NCBI GenBank assembly: GCA_958450365.1
Contig: CAUEEP010000892.1
Coordinates: 297,001-361,000 of the forward strand
Reading direction: 5' to 3'
Source: Mesorhabditis belari
Lineage: Eukaryota; Nematoda; Chromadorea; Rhabditida; Rhabditidae
DNA length: 64,000 nt
Below are positions 45,584 to 56,729 of this stretch, one piece after another. Position 1 is the first letter of the stretch, and each line of letters opens with the position of its first letter. Position numbers and translations under genes: made by a program. Below the pieces are notes generated by a model. It was not told where the DNA came from, ran no database searches, and saw nothing but the letters and a program-made list of their open reading frames with translations.

Positions 45584-46571
45584 CATTAATGTAAATATTA
45601 CATCGTTATTCATATTACATATCATATTACAAGCGGGGATAAGTATTGCAACAAAGAAAGAAACAAAACCCAAACTTGATCGCTTGAAAAAACATTGTAG
45701 ATAAGATAATTTCTCACACAGTGATGACGTGGCTCAGCCTGTGGTTGCTCGTTTTTGCTCATCTCAAGTTCAAAATTCTTCTGGATTTTAATTGAGTCGC
45801 GATCTATGAATGCAAATTTATGACTCTAGAAGTGCATTACCATTCTCGGAAACCATGTCGTAGTCATTCTCGTATCGACCCATATTGTACAGTTTTGAAT
45901 TTGTATATGCAAAACAATCAGAGTGAATGAATAGTTTAGGATAACAAACGAGCCTTTGGCCAGTTAGTATGAGTTTTCTGATTGCATCTAGTTCCGGTTT
46001 TATGTCTTTCCCTATTTGGCTAAACTGATAGGCTTTTTCTTTAAGTACTTACGTATTGCTTTCTTTCGACAAAAAGGAGCCACCTAAATTGCAAAAACCC
46101 AGTCTGAAAACACAAAAAGAAGCAATTTTTGTACCATTTACTATAAGTTTTGATCACTTTTCAAGAGTGATTTCGTATAGTGTTTTTATTTGGCAAACAT
46201 TTTGGGAAGAGGAGAAAACAAAAAGAAAAACATTACCTTTGAACATGAAAACTTTAACAATGAAAGCAAAAGTTTTGCTAGAAAACAGCTTTCAAAGGCA
46301 AGGTCAAAGCCAACTTCACAATTAGACCTACAATTCCGTCAAACTCATTGATTTTGATTATATAACTTTGAAATTTGATGTATTTTGTGATACTCTAGTA
46401 CAAAAATCTCTGAAGTCCATTTAAAATGGTTTTTTGCAAAAAAAATGTACTCAAGATTTTGCGGGGGTAATCAAATAGACGATTCGTTATTTTTAGAGAA
46501 AATCCACCTGCGCGTTCTTACTAACCAGGAAATGTGCAGCCAGTCGTCTCATTCTTTGCAATTTCTGAGTA
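45584..46571. other. Intergenic upstream of Srh gene
   Basis: Presumed promoter region of the Srh receptor. An open frame at 46056-46325 is Lys-rich and motif-free. No repeat structure seen. Confidence 0.4.
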
Positions 46572-47059
46572 ATGGACTTGATAGCCCACGAGGAGCCAAC
46601 AAAATACTTGATTTTTGAAGTAATCATTGGAGTATTCATCAATCTCTTCACCGCGTATCTGATTCTTTGGGTATCTCCAAAACAAATGAGTTCCTATAAA
46701 TAATATATTCTTTTTTACCAGGTTGGTAAAACTTAAAACCAACTTAAAAATAAGTTCAAGTTTTGGTCCTCTACTTATGAACTCATATTGCACTGCTTTG
46801 TGGTTGAGTTATACTTCCCGGCTCCATGCTACAAAGGATTTAAACCATGAAATATATTGTTCACGAATCCAATTTACAGATTTAAAGGCAATTTTATAAT
46901 GGTTAGTATTCATTATTTTTAAAATTTCTGTTTCCATTTAGAAAGTCAGCTTTGTCGCTGTTGCAAATATGTTCCTGGCAACTTTTCAATGTTTCATATA
47001 TCGACATCAAGTTATTCTGCCTAGTGGGCACGCGTTCAAGTGAGGATTTGATATATATA

Positions 47060-48588
47060 TGTTACGTCCGATTTAGACTCAGTTGTTGTTTTATGTTTTA
47101 CAGAAGTTTTCAGAATTTTATTATCGGTTGTGAATTGCAAACCAGTTTATTTTTAGAACAAACAACAAAAGATGCAAAAACAACAAAATTGAACAATACA
47201 TATCAACTTAAATAAGACTGCAACAGGGGAAAATTAACAAATACAAGTTTAAAAATCAATATAATCATTATTTATTTTTACAAGTCAGACTGTGGTGACA
47301 TCGGGAGTTGCAAAAAATATCATTTTTCTTGCAGGCACATCGATTTGTTGAGCATCCTCCGTTACATAGACAATGTTTGTGTCCTAAACAAACAAAAATT
47401 AGTATAAGCAAACACAAAAACAATACCTTGTTTTCCATGAACTGATGCTTCACCAATGGCTGCTCGGAAGGAAGTGATCGTGCTAGGGATCGATTCCAAT
47501 GTAACAAACGTAGTTTCACAAGGATGTAGTTGATTTCTAAATATCACCTCCAAAATTAAGAGCTTATAATCAAAAGCAAACCTCAAAAATTTGTGGTTCA
47601 AAGATCCATTTGAAGTTCCAATTGTGTAAAAACCATTCTCCTCGGCGATGACAACACCCATTAGGTTTCGATGTCCAATCTTTGGTCGATCAACAGGGCC
47701 AATTGCAATCCGCACATTGCTCCCAATGTGCAAAGGTGCAAATCTGAACAAATAACTTACAACACATACGTGGGTAAAAAAGGTACCTTGAATCTTTAAG
47801 AAAAATCAATAACAAACCTTTGTTCTGATGATTCCAGCATTTTCTTTGCCTGTTGTTTTTGTGCAGCATGCGCTTCGACTCTTTCTTTGACTATAGAGTC
47901 TTCGAGCTTATCTAACGCACAGACATCGTCTAAAAGAAAGTTTTTTATATGAACTAGGAAAAAGCCTTATTTGAAAAATGTACATGTTTCTGCATCACGA
48001 TCGTTATCCAAAGACATGTCAATTCTGATTGTTGCATCTTCAGGAATCTTAAACAAAATTCTACAAATTGCAAAAAAAAATACCACATCTGATTTCTTTT
48101 GAATTAAACAGCGGTTAGAAGCCTCAACATTACTAAAGAAAAAAATTTTCCATGTAATTAAAGAATCTATAATAAAGTAACAAATAACAAAGCAATAAAG
48201 TATACCTGAATCTAATGTTGTGCCGAGCAACTCGCTTATCACTTTTTCCTCGCGCTCATCGCTTTCTCCATCGTGTGTTCCTGACTCATTTGTTGTGTCG
48301 AGCACGCACATCACAAGTTATCAAGCCAATCCTTTACCTGAAAAAAAAGCAATGAAATATTTCAGAAAAAAAACACGCATTAAGGAGGAAACATAACTAA
48401 AAGAAAAAATAATAACGGCATAATTTTAGCTTTTACATAAATAAATTTAGGTAAAAATGCGCGAACTGAATATTAGACGTATATGGTCGTAGAAATAAAA
48501 ATGTTAGTAAACAACAAACATCGAGTATAAGTCCAGTTCTTTAGAAAACTGAGTCTAAATCGGACGAAAATCTAAATCGGACATAACA
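47060..48588 (-). mobile_element. Ginger-like DNA transposon 1
   Basis: 1529 bp. Ends are TGTTACGTCCGATTTAGACT (left) and, read inward from the right, TGTTATGTCCGATTTAGA followed by a second GTCCGATTTAGACTCAG unit. TGT...ACA ends and a 4 bp TATA duplication (47056-47059, and the TATA after 48588) fit Ginger elements, which use a retrovirus-like integrase. The minus-strand gene inside keeps only the C-terminal part of such an integrase protein; see the CDS entry. The catalytic core is missing, so it is non-autonomous. Confidence 0.7.
47268..48314 (-). pseudogene. Ginger/KRBA2-like integrase, C-terminal part
   Basis: Exons (about 48214-48314, a middle exon near 47985-48050, about 47822-47932, about 47530-47745, 47398-47427 region, 47268-47380) read in order: acidic linker (NESGTHDGESDEREEKV), VEAHAAQKQQAKKMLESS, APLHIGSNVRIAIGPVDRP with GHRNLMGVVIAEENGFYTIG, then the Cys-rich end HKHCLCNGGCSTNRCACKK, CNSRCHHSLTC. 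In KRBA2/SCAND3-like proteins of animals, which derive from Ginger-type integrases, this region follows the catalytic domain. No stop interrupts what remains, but the zinc-binding and DDE domains are absent, so it cannot integrate DNA by itself. Confidence 0.6.
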
Positions 48589-48590
48589 TA

Positions 48591-50253
48591 CAGTGATCCA
48601 CAAAAGTATTGTCCCATTGCCATCCAAAAGTTTCTTTCGTATGAAAATCTTGCAAAATAACGATATTCCCAAAAAGTGTAGGGCATTTTGCTTACCCATA
48701 ATACTCTACTTTTCAAGATTATAAGATTTATCCGTATACATTGCAGAAAAATTAAAGTATAAAACAAAAACAATAAGTTACTTAACAAATAGCTCCACAA
48801 AAGTAATGTCCCATTCATGTTTTCCTTGATTATTCTTTTTGTTTTCGCTTTCTATGAATATTAAATGTATTTTATTTTATTATTTAGATGACTGGCAAGA
48901 AAAACCTTGACACTCCGCAGAAGCTCCGAATCGCCAAGGCCCGGGAAAATGGGATGCGGGAAAAGGATCTGGCCAACCTCTTCAATTGCTCGATAAGGAC
49001 GGTGCGCCGCATTCTTTCTCAATCAAAAGTCGACCGAAACCTTCATCGAGGCCTCAAGACTGGCCGACGACCAATCACAACCACAAAAGAAGATCGAGCC
49101 GTGATCCAAATGGTGAAAAACGATCCTAACAAAACATCAACGGATGGAAGCCAAATGATGAGGGATCAATTTAACAAGGTTGTATCGCCAGAAACGATCA
49201 GACGACGATTAAATGAAGCTGGATTATATGCAAGACGGGCTGCCCGTAAACCTCTGACAAATTCTAAGCACCGGAAGCAGCGCCTCGACTTTGCACGGAC
49301 CTACCGAAGTTGGACGACACGTGATTGGGCGAAAGTATTATTTACCGATGAGACAAAAATCAATTTATTTCACGCGGATGGAAACCATCTTATTCGGCGA
49401 CCAACTGGAAAGCGATACGCACTCAAGTACATTCGGCCTACCGTGAAATTCAACGGTGGAAACATATTGTGTTGGGGTAAGAACCTTTTTAGTATTTTGT
49501 TATTTAGATTTTTTCTTTAGGAGCGATGTCTCGAACTTCAGTAGGTCCGTTAGTCTACGTGAACTCGACGATGGATGCTGTGGCTTACAAGAATATTATG
49601 GAGACCCAAATGCTTCCCTTTGCCAATCAAACGATGCCTCCCGGATGGATGCTTTACCAGGACAACGACCCGAAACACAAGTCGAGACTGATGATGGGAC
49701 GGTTGGTGACACTTCAAAATGGTACCAGAGCTCGTCTGCCCGGATGGTTTTCGGCAACTCGTGTTAAATTGATCAATCCACCTCCCTACTCACCGGATCT
49801 CAATCCAATTGAACATTTGTGGTCATTTGTGAAGTCGCGCCTCAAGGGAAAGAAATTCGATTCGAAGGCCGCCTTATGGGTTCACATTCAACGTCTTTGG
49901 GCCACCATCCGCTCAAGTCTTTTGAAGAATCTTGTGGATTCCATGCCGGATCGACTCAATGAAGCGATCAAAGCAAAAGGAGGACCAACCAAATATTAAT
50001 TTTCTGAAAAAATTGCTAATTCTTTGCAAATGGGACATTACTTTTGTGGAGCTATTTGTTAAGTAACTTATTGTTTTTGTTTTATACTTTAATTTTTCTG
50101 CAATGTATACGGATAAATCTTATAATCTTGAAAAGTAGAGTATTATGGGTAAGCAAAATGCCCTACACTTTTTGGGAATATCGTTATTTTGCAAGATTTT
50201 CATACGAAAGAAACTTTTGGATGGCAATGGGACAATACTTTTGTGGACCACTG
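48591..50253 (+). mobile_element. Tc1-like element, copy 3, apparently complete
   Basis: 1663 bp flanked by TA on both sides (48589-48590, 50254-50255). Terminal inverted repeats are 225 bp (48591-48815 and 50029-50253) and differ, by my reading, at one base (CAGTGATCC against CAGTGGTCC). The inner ends of the repeats carry a second copy of the terminal motif (CCACAAAAGTAATGTCCCATT-like), giving two likely transposase sites per end, as in Tc3- or IR/DR-type elements. It lies exactly between two Ginger-like elements. Confidence 0.95.
48888..49999 (+). CDS. Tc1-type transposase, intact frame
   Basis: Two exons, 48888-49476 and 49521-49999, with a 44 bp GTAAGA...TTTAG intron at a conserved place (after MxCWG), total 1068 nt and 355 residues. 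It has the N-terminal paired-like helix-turn-helix region (KLRIAKARENGMREKDLANL, then SIRTVRRILSQSKVDRN), a GRRPITT basic hinge (GRPR-like), a second helix-turn-helix, and the catalytic triad in FTDETKINLFHADG, QDNDPKHKSR and NPIEHLWSFVKSRL. No stop or frameshift was found. The enzyme would cut and paste the element at TA sites. The other two copies in this window carry stops, so this is the only potentially active one. Confidence 0.9.
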
Positions 50254-50261
50254 TATATATA

Positions 50262-51715
50262 TGTCGTAGCCGATTATGAATCAAATGACTTCGCTAGAGA
50301 AAATCATAACCGGCATAATCGGCTAGCCGATTATGAATGAAAGTAGCTTTTTCTAGAAATTTGTCGTCAAATGCAAATTATTATGTTGATATTTAATTGT
50401 TTAGTGCTGTTGTTGTCAAAGTAACTCCTGACGTCTTAACCACGTTTATTGAATGTAAACGAAAACATATTAACAAATTATCTATAGTTAAACAATAACG
50501 AAAAACATAACAAGAATAACAATAACAAAATTAACAAGCCGAAAGATTAACAAAGGTTTACAAAATTACCCCTTGTTCAAGCAGGAATTGCTATGGTGGC
50601 ATCGGCTATTACAGAGGACATTGGCTTTTCGACAGGCACACCGTCCATTCAAACATCCATTTGTGCAGTTGCAATGCTTATGGCCGAAAATGAAAAATAG
50701 TATTAATTTTAAAATGAATTTGGCTTAATATTGCTGAACTAGATTAAAATAGACACACCTTGCGATCCAGTCAATGACTCGGCTTCAACAGCGGCTCGAA
50801 ACGACGCCTCAACAGGTGACACTTCTTCAACTTGTAGTCACCGTCGGGCACCGATTGAAGGTCAACCAAATCGTTTTGACATCGTTCATTTTGTTCTTTT
50901 GTCACAATTGGTTTTATAACAATTCCTTTCTTGGGTATACCCCTCTTCAGCTTGCATTCATCACAAAGCTTGACAAAAATTTCAATAATCTCCTTTGATA
51001 TGCCATGATAGTCGCAAAGTTCCTTCCACATAATATCGCGTCCAGTATGTACTATGAGTATCCATCAGTAGATTGAAGAGCTCCTCCTTCTTGACCACTC
51101 GCTTTGGTTGATTGTTTTGCCCGCTTCCGTGACTGTAGAGATTCGCCTAGTCCTGTTCGTATCGAAGAGAGAAACGATTTCGCAAGTTGACATCATCGCG
51201 TGATTTTTTCTGCTTATCGTTTCCCTCGCTGAATTCTTTGATTTCCACAACAATTTTATTGTATTTGACAGCAGACGGTATAAAAATCTTCTTTCTTTGC
51301 GATTGATATTGCGTGAAGGTTTCAGCAAATCGATCCTCCATCCTAAAAAGAAAATTTAGTCCGATGAAAATATAAAAGACAAAAGTTAAAAACTTGAAAA
51401 CTCTTAAACTTTGTTTAAGAAAACTTAAACTTGAAAACTTTGTTCGAAAGTAGAAAGCATGATTATCAAGTGGTAACTAGTAACGTATTACGGTTCAAAA
51501 CATTTAAATTCTGGGTCGAAATGGGAAAGTTGCCGATCCGTACTCGAACTCGGGGAATTGGGGTTTTACCAACTACAACATAAAAAAATAATTTGCATTT
51601 GACGACAAATTTCTAAAAAAAGCTACTTTCATTCATAATCGGCTAGCCGATTATGATTTTTGCTAGCGAAATCATTTGATTCATAATCGGCTGAAATTCA
51701 TAATCGGTTACGACA
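50262..51715 (-). mobile_element. Ginger-like DNA transposon 2
   Basis: 1454 bp with inverted ends of about 128 bp: TGTCGTAGCCGATTATGAAT (left) and, inward from the right, TGTCGTAACCGATTATGAAT. TATA flanks both sides (50258-50261, 51716-51719). The ends contain several repeats of GCCGATTATGA, a subterminal-repeat arrangement like that of element 1. Inside is a broken integrase gene. Confidence 0.7.
50580..51341 (-). pseudogene. Ginger/KRBA2-like integrase, core deleted
   Basis: From an ATG at 51341 the frame reads MEDRFAETFTQYQSQRKK and AVKYNKIVVEIKEF, then a stop. Further on come VVKKEELFNLLMDTHS and, after a one-base frame change, HTGRDIMWKELCDYHGISKE with KLCDECKLKRGIPKKG: together an HHCC zinc-binding integrase domain. 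It continues into RCQNDLVDLQSVPDGDYK, which carries the first Asp of the DDE triad. The rest of the catalytic core is gone; the sequence goes on to the Cys-rich end HKHCNCTNGCLNGRCACRK. Elements 1 and 2 thus keep complementary parts of the same kind of protein. Confidence 0.65.
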
Positions 51716-52784
51716 TATATACCAAATTGTGATGGGTGCAAAAACGAGAAACATGCACAGAAAGAATTGCATATCGCTACTTGTTCAAGTGATTGACTTA
51801 AGTTTTACTAAGTCTAGAAATTCTTACAGGCTCTCGAGCCATTCTTCTTTATCGTCATTCCGTTAGTGACCGTGTCATAGGTATTTTTGACAAGATCAAT
51901 ACTCCCACAAGAATGGATAAATGCTAGTATAACTCCTGCACACTTGCATGCGACGTTCTCTTCGATTTTGATTTGCGCTTTCACGGATCCGTATAGAAAG
52001 TTTATTAAGAGGCATCTGGAGATAGTACTCAGGTAGTTGCTGCCAAAAATCCTGGTGTTTATCTGCTTGAACTTTTCCCAAAACGAAGCTTGCTTTGATT
52101 CCTTGACCGAAGAGTTTACTTACTATCTGGCACTGGCCTGGTCCTGGGCTGACTAACTAACCTGACCAGTCACCTTATTGTCTTAAATTAACATTTCGAT
52201 TGATTTAGCATTAAAAAATTGATAAGAAAAAGAGCAACTTTCTTTTTTTTGGTTTTTAAAAAAGTGCTTTGTTACGATAATGCTTTGAAGGAGCCCCAAC
52301 GCATTCAGCCTTCAAAACCCAGAAATTTTTTGGAAAATTACCGTACATTAGCTGTTTTTTAAACATTTACTGCAATAAATTAACACTCCCGACAATTATC
52401 TTTGAAAAATGTTCATAAAACTAGAGGAAGCATGCAGACAAATGTGAGCACATCAGACAACAATTGACTTGCAGCAGATGTGCAAAACTGGCTTCATTTC
52501 ATATTTTCTTTCATTCTAATCATTTAAAAATTGCTTCTTTTTTAAAATTTGCTTGCCCTTCTCTCGCTTTTTCTTTTCCGTAAGACAACATCTCTATTTT
52601 TAACAGCAGTAGTTTATGAAAAGTTTTCTTTCGCTTTCGCAATTGATTTCTTTTAAACAATCTTTAATATCGTTTACTTTTCAACCAATTTAGAAGAGAT
52701 TTTGTCTAAAGAAACCCGTTTTATTACCAGTTTCAATGATCTGATTGCAATTGATTAATCTTTCAACGATTCAATCGTTCAACG

Positions 52785-53037
52785 ACCGTAATATTCTTTT
52801 TTGAAATTTTTTTGAAAGACTTTTTGAAGGATTCTTAAGGGGTTCAGGTGAGAAAATATTTGCACTTTTAAACGTGTTTTCTGTGTGTTTTGGACAAAGA
52901 ACTATCGTTTAAAATAGTTTTTAACAGTTTTAAAATTCTTGATTCATGTGGGGAGACTTTATCTATTTTTTGGGCCGTCGATTCTGGGGGTTTGAAAAAT
53001 CGATGGACATGTCCTTCTATTAAAATAATAACGGTGA
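52785..53037. repeat. MITE in the promoter of copy C
   Basis: Same element as at 33702-33957, at the same distance before the start codon. Confidence 0.65.
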
Positions 53038-53052
53038 TTCAATTTCAATGAA

Positions 53053-55156
53053 ATGATCATGGTTACTCAGTTTCAATTGTTGCGTTCAGAAAATGACTCG
53101 AGTCTGGTTGTGGCGTCCGAAAATGGAGAAGCAAGAGGATGAGACGAAGAGATCTCACTCGATGTTTTTCGTGGTTGGTCTCAAAAAAAATACTAAAGTC
53201 TTACTAAAGTATTTTCCGCTGAAGTTAATTTTGCCCTAACTAACATCGATTTTAATCAGATTAAAATATTCCAAGAAATTAGCCTATTTGAGTATTTAGT
53301 GGTGTTTCCGTGTTGCGATTTATCTCGAGATGCTTCTGCTCGGTTACGCGCAAATCTTCCTTATCGTCGATTTCATTAAAAGGACATGGTTTGATTTTAG
53401 TGTGCCGGTGAGTTTAAGAAACATTGTTCGACTTATAGATTTTGATTGTTAAGTGTTACTGTCATCAAATTTCTAGCTGTTTTGATTGTTTTCTTTCAGA
53501 CTTTGAACATCTTTGAGATCATCTTTGAGATAATTTTCTTCACTCATCTCCTCGCGATCATCTCGATTCACTCAAAGCGACCATTTTTCATCCAACTCTA
53601 CATGGTGAGTACAGTAGATTAAAAAGGTTTTTAGCCAACTTTCAGAAAATCTACTTACCGTTTGCCGGCCTTTGGTTATTGCTCATCGCCGGTGCGGCTA
53701 CCTTAGCGTTGATGTGGGTTTAAAAAAAAGTAGTTTGCAACTTTCTAAAGAGTATACTTGAACACTACCATACACCATATATTGTTAAAGTTTTGAAGTG
53801 AAAAATCATGCGTTTTAGAATTGGCCATGGCCTGGGTGGGCCTGCAATTGTAGGAATAATTCTCGTTTTGGCTCTCTATGGAATTCCGTGTATACTGCAA
53901 ATGCTTCTCACCTATTCCTACTATCAGTGGATCAGGTAAATCAAGTTGAATTCTAAATTAATTCACCCAAAGTCCACTTCCCAAATAAGGAAATGATTTT
54001 TGGGATTAAAAATGAGAGACAAAGTGAAAAAGATAAGCGAAACTAGCAAATAAACAGATTTAGATGAGCGAATCATAAAAACTCTTTCAATATTTCAAAA
54101 AGACTTGAGTGATTTTGCATACAATTAAGAAAATTCAACAATTTTAGTTGCAATTAAAGTTCACTATTGAAAAACTGTGTACTTTTCAGAGATGAACGAC
54201 TCAAAGTGGAGGAATTGATGAATCTCTCGTCTCCTTTTGGGGAAGAAGATTTATCATTCTCGGGATCGTTGTCGCGGCAGAGTCAGCAAAACCGTGTAGC
54301 TTCACGCAGCAATAAAAGTTTCAGACAAAGTAACTATGCAAAAAGAAATCAAATAAAGATAAATTTTGAATTTCAGTTGGATCTTCTCTCTCAACAAATC
54401 CTCAAGCGCAGACTCCTCAAAATTTCCACCGTTTGACGTTCAAGCACACTAACTGGCTGGTAAGATAGGCAAGAATGAGAAACATATAAATGTCTATGAG
54501 TTTCAGCCTGGACCGAATCTCCGCCTCCATCTCTACAACTCGCTTTTTGTGGATAATGATGAAATACCGAATCATTGTTACCCAGAGTCGACTACTTTGT
54601 GTGAAATCCAAAATGTTATTTTTGAGTGTGCAAATTATGATGATCTGCAAATAGCCGTAAGTAAACAAAAAAATTGCCCCACTTCCACTGGTGTTAAGTA
54701 TTACGTTACTAACGAAATCTTATTTTCAGCATTTTCTCGAGGCCACTCTGATCACCACTTGGGAAATCACAAATCTAGCTTTTCGTTTGCCAAAGGGTGG
54801 ACATTTTGCAGCCAATTGGAATGCCTACAGCCGATTGATGAACTGGGTTATGTAGGTGTTTGAATAATTTAAAAATAGAGAAAAGGCTTCTTTCTATTCA
54901 TGACTAATCAATCACTTTCAGTAGATCTTGCCGCATCAAACAAAACCTTATTTTCTTCATGTCGCGTGCTGATTGGACTCTGATGGTTGATAAAAGCGAA
55001 CGCCCACAAGATAAAATGCTCTTTAATGGATGGTTTCGAGATTATGTTTATTTGGATCTCTTCGACACACTGGATTTCACTTTTTCACAAGCCAAAGAGT
55101 ATTCTGCTGAATTTAGACAAGAATTGCGTTGGCGATTCACTCGTCGCAAACACTAA
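53053..55156 (+). pseudogene. Four-transmembrane gene, copy C, nonsense in exon 1
   Basis: Same exon layout as copy A. Exon 1 reads MIMVTQFQLLRSENDSS, then ends after NGEARG in TGA, because AGAACGAGAC of copy A is AGGATGAGAC here. The donor region of exon 1 (CTCAAAAAAAATAC) has also lost its GT. Downstream exons are well preserved (VAIYLEMLLLGYAQIFLIVD; LHLYNSLFVDNDEIPNHCY; TWEITNLAFRLPKGGHF; DYVYLDLFDTLDF) and end at 55154-55156. A downstream start could rescue a shorter protein. An AATAAA signal follows near 55261. Confidence 0.65.
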
Positions 55157-55240
55157 ATCATTGAGTTGTAGTTTTGGTTATTTTTAAAATAATATTGTCT
55201 ATCATTTGTTTACTAAACTTACTGTTATTTGTTCTTCATT

Positions 55241-55507
55241 TCAGTATTGTAACTTGATTCCAATAAAGATTTTTCGAGAATGTCTTTGTTTGAGCTTGTA
55301 TGGACCAAGGTTTAGGCCTTTTTTAGCAATTATTCGGACAGTTTCTCGATTAACTTTGATATCCATGGCGTCTTTTTGGAGCAAGCTCCTTGGTTTGCTT
55401 GATTTGAAGTTTGGACGTTTCGCAGAACTCCTTCCCATAGAGCAAAGGACAGGCAGGACTGGTGTAAGGCCAGAAACTTTGGTCTTGACTGAAAACGTTT
55501 TTATCAT
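55241..55507 (-). pseudogene. Transposase scrap accompanying copy C
   Basis: The minus strand reads KDAMDIKVNRETVRIIAKKG then LNLGPYKLKQRHSRK, the same Tc1/mariner helix-turn-helix scrap as next to copies A and B. Confidence 0.6.
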
Positions 55508-55569
55508 TTCTTTTTAAGCTCTTAGAACAGTTTTACATTTTTTCTTTTTTAAAAGGTTGTCAAAATTTT

Positions 55570-55850
55570 GAAAAAAGTGTGTTTTCTTTGCAAAAAAAAT
55601 ACGACTGATGCAAACTCAGCTGTAGCTGTAACTCAAATCGGCCTGGAGGCACGCGCGCTCTATCATATAATCGGAGATATGCGATGCTACAACATTCAGG
55701 TCAATCAATCAAACTAAAAAGACATTGCATTTTCAGAACACAAAAGCCAAGGTCTGGCAACTGAAAGTGACTGGCGGCTGCATTAATCGTGGCGAACAAG
55801 CAACATTTCTTGGGAAAATTATTGAAATCCGAAATAACTGTGATATTTAA
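55570..55850 (+). CDS. Possible transthyretin-like (TTL) fragment
   Basis: Two exons around a 37 bp intron (about 55702-55738; GTCAAT...TTTTCAG), phase 0. The first has SAVAVTQIGLE and YHIIGDMRCYNIQ, the second NTKAKVWQLKVTGGCINRG and a terminal NNCDI before TAA at 55848-55850. VxVxxI...GxxxC followed by K-x-K-V-x-x-L is loosely like the nematode transthyretin-like family, and a final Cys fits, but the length is short (about 85 residues) and no signal peptide is seen. The paralogue next to copy A is cut by Tc1. Confidence 0.3.
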
Positions 55851-56710
55851 CAAAGTTTTGCTTGTACATGATTCATTAGGTTTGTTCAAGTTAATTTCTA
55901 TTTGAATAAACTTTTCGTTGGCAAATAGAGCTTTGTTACCATCGGTTCTGATGAATTGCAGCAAAAGCTATATTTAGATTTCCGTGTATTTTTTTTTGGA
56001 GAACTGAAGGGGGCTTTGATTTATTTTTGTCAAAGATATTTGCAAGTTTTATATTGAGAATAGTCCTTATCGCCATTAGAGAAAAAAGTAAAAAAGGCTA
56101 ATGGTTTCCATACTTATTGGTTACCCTGTAGTATGCTAACAGTCTATCATTCAGCATACTTACACTTACACTTACAAAACCTATCATTCAGGCGAATAAA
56201 AAGGGTGTTGATTTTAGGCACAGAGAATGGAATCCCTTAGTGGATCATCGAGAACTCGTGGGGCGAGACATGGGGAGAGAAAGGCTTCATGAAGGTCGGC
56301 AATAGATTAGAGACTAAATTAGAGACTAAATTCGACGTTAGAGACAATACAATTTGAGAGCAGATATTGAGCTGTGCAATATTGAGACAAGAAGCCTCCA
56401 TCAAACGCAAATCGTTTAAGATTAGAGATTCTCTTTTGCCAGCTAGAAAACAATTGTTTTTGGTTGTTTGTTTCTTGAAAAAACCACATTTGTTGGAGTT
56501 TTCAAATGTTTTTTTGCTCGAAAAATGATCAATCATTTTGATTGACTCATCCTGTTTCTGAATCATTCTGTGATCCAATCAAAAAACGAATGGCACCACA
56601 AAATGTCGCTTTGATTGCTATTTGAACTCTAGAAACACGTGCTACAACGTGTCTTTTGTTTAAAAATTGTAAGGCGAAAAAAAACTTCACAAATGTAAAG
56701 ATAAAAGGAT
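55851..56710. other. Intergenic 3' of astacin gene
   Basis: A minus-strand open frame at 56237-56578 has no motif. TTAGAGACTAAA is repeated in tandem near 56306-56335. No gene seen. Confidence 0.4.
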
Positions 56711-56716
56711 TTTATT
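56711..56716 (-). terminator. Astacin poly(A) signal
   Basis: TTTATT on the plus strand (AATAAA on the minus strand), 14 bp after the astacin stop at 56730-56732. Confidence 0.65.
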
Positions 56717-56729
56717 ACAGAATTCGCTT

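Larger units (their letters stand above)
46572..52036 (+). pseudogene. Srh-type chemoreceptor broken by a transposon composite
   Basis: The 5' exons encode EEPTKYLIFEVIIGVFINLF then TAYLILWVSPKQMSSYK (TM1, typical Srh ending TP-x-x-M-x-x-Y-K), KFKFWSSTYELILHCFVVEL with FPAPC (TM2), and VSFVAVANMFLATFQCFIYR (TM3; 46942 to about 47046). After 4.6 kb of inserted transposons the gene resumes at about 51726-51788 (KTRNMHRKNCISLLVQ), 51830-51880 (EPFFFIVIPLV, TM6) and 51895-52036 (SSILICAFTDPYRKFIKRHL, TM7, then stop). The TM4-TM5 coding part is missing, because only about 25 bp of original DNA remain between the TM3 exon and the resuming exon once the transposons are removed. The TM1-TM2 join also lacks a clean donor. 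A dead receptor. Confidence 0.7.
52156..55757 (+). repeat. Third copy (C) of the duplicated unit
   Basis: Direct-orientation copy of the 33.3-36.4 kb unit, extended at the left by 200 bp shared with arm B only, and at the right by about 300 bp (to about 55757) shared with A only. So the three copies have different boundaries and C retains the most. Confidence 0.85.

Noticed and set aside
51896..52081. Minus-strand open frame starting MGKVQADKHQDFW
   Set aside because: It is the antisense shadow of the Srh TM7 exon, which has the family signature DPYRKF.
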